From Leptospira stimsonii (GTDB lineage Bacteria; Spirochaetota; Leptospiria; Leptospirales; Leptospiraceae), in NCBI RefSeq assembly GCF_003545885.1, contig NZ_QHCT01000001.1, positions 1,330,001 to 1,335,000 of the forward strand: DNA of 5,000 nt, in the 5' to 3' direction. This document shows positions 1 to 5,000 of this stretch, one piece after another; the stretch's first letter is position 1; each line of letters starts with the position of its first letter. Below the pieces are notes generated by a model. That model was given only the letters and a program-made list of their open reading frames with translations. It was not told the origin of the DNA and did no database searches. The translations under genes were made by a program, and so were the position numbers.

Positions 1-1490
<1,490 letters not shown>

Positions 1491-1498
1491 CAGTCGCT

Positions 1499-2701
<1,203 letters not shown>

Positions 2702-2704
<3 letters not shown>

Positions 2705-2717
2705 GAGCTCTTAAAAA
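2702..2717 (+). promoter_or_regulatory. tuf-rpsJ junction: 12-bp palindrome with a weak ribosome binding site
   Basis: The palindrome TAAGAGCTCTTA (2702-2713) is perfect, includes the tuf stop codon and fills most of the 13-nt gap before the rpsJ ATG. The only Shine-Dalgarno-like bases are AAGAG (2703-2707), 10 nt before the start, which is weak. S10 translation may therefore depend partly on ribosomes finishing tuf. There is no room for a leader like that of the E. coli S10 operon. As RNA the palindrome gives only a 4-bp stem, so it is not a terminator. Confidence 0.4.
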
Positions 2718-3659
<942 letters not shown>

Positions 3660-3666
3660 AATCCGG

Positions 3667-4620
<954 letters not shown>

Positions 4621-4623
4621 GAA

Positions 4624-5000
<377 letters not shown>

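Overview
The window holds the head of a translation super-operon, with all genes on the + strand and almost no non-coding DNA. The order is a divergent EF-G-like factor (5' end outside the window), then tuf (EF-Tu), rpsJ (S10), rplC (L3), rplD (L4), rplW (L23) and the 5' part of rplB (L2). The protein sequences and the fusA-like/tuf/S10 layout suggest a spirochaete of the genus Leptospira. The main pointers are the N-to-A change in EF-Tu switch I, an L23 about 9 residues longer than E. coli L23 near its N-terminus, and moderate G+C (hand counts of about 41-50% in the samples taken). The species cannot be fixed from the sequence alone.

Layout: positions 1-1463 are the C-terminal 486 codons of the EF-G-like protein (end of the G domain, then domains II-V). 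A 35-nt gap with a clear Shine-Dalgarno sequence leads to tuf (1499-2704). Only 13 nt separate tuf from rpsJ (2718-3026), so the long leader that carries L4 autoregulation ahead of S10 in E. coli is absent. rplC (3039-3659), rplD (3674-4309) and rplW (4306-4620, overlapping rplD by 4 nt) follow, then rplB from 4624 to the window end. Gaps are 3-14 nt, no terminator-like hairpin with a U-tract was seen, and no stretch over 300 nt lacks a gene.

The genes serve one process. EF-Tu delivers aminoacyl-tRNA, S10 belongs to the 30S head, and L3, L4, L23 and L2 are early-assembling 23S rRNA-binding proteins of the 50S. The EF-G-like factor sits where fusA usually lies but is strongly divergent, especially at the tip of domain IV, and is probably not the main translocase.

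No new multi-gene system is visible. The points most worth a second look are the divergent EF-G paralogue and a 12-bp hairpin with a 4-nt loop inside the 5' part of rpsJ, followed by a second GC-rich hairpin. Together these could be an intragenic regulatory or processing element standing in for the missing S10 leader.
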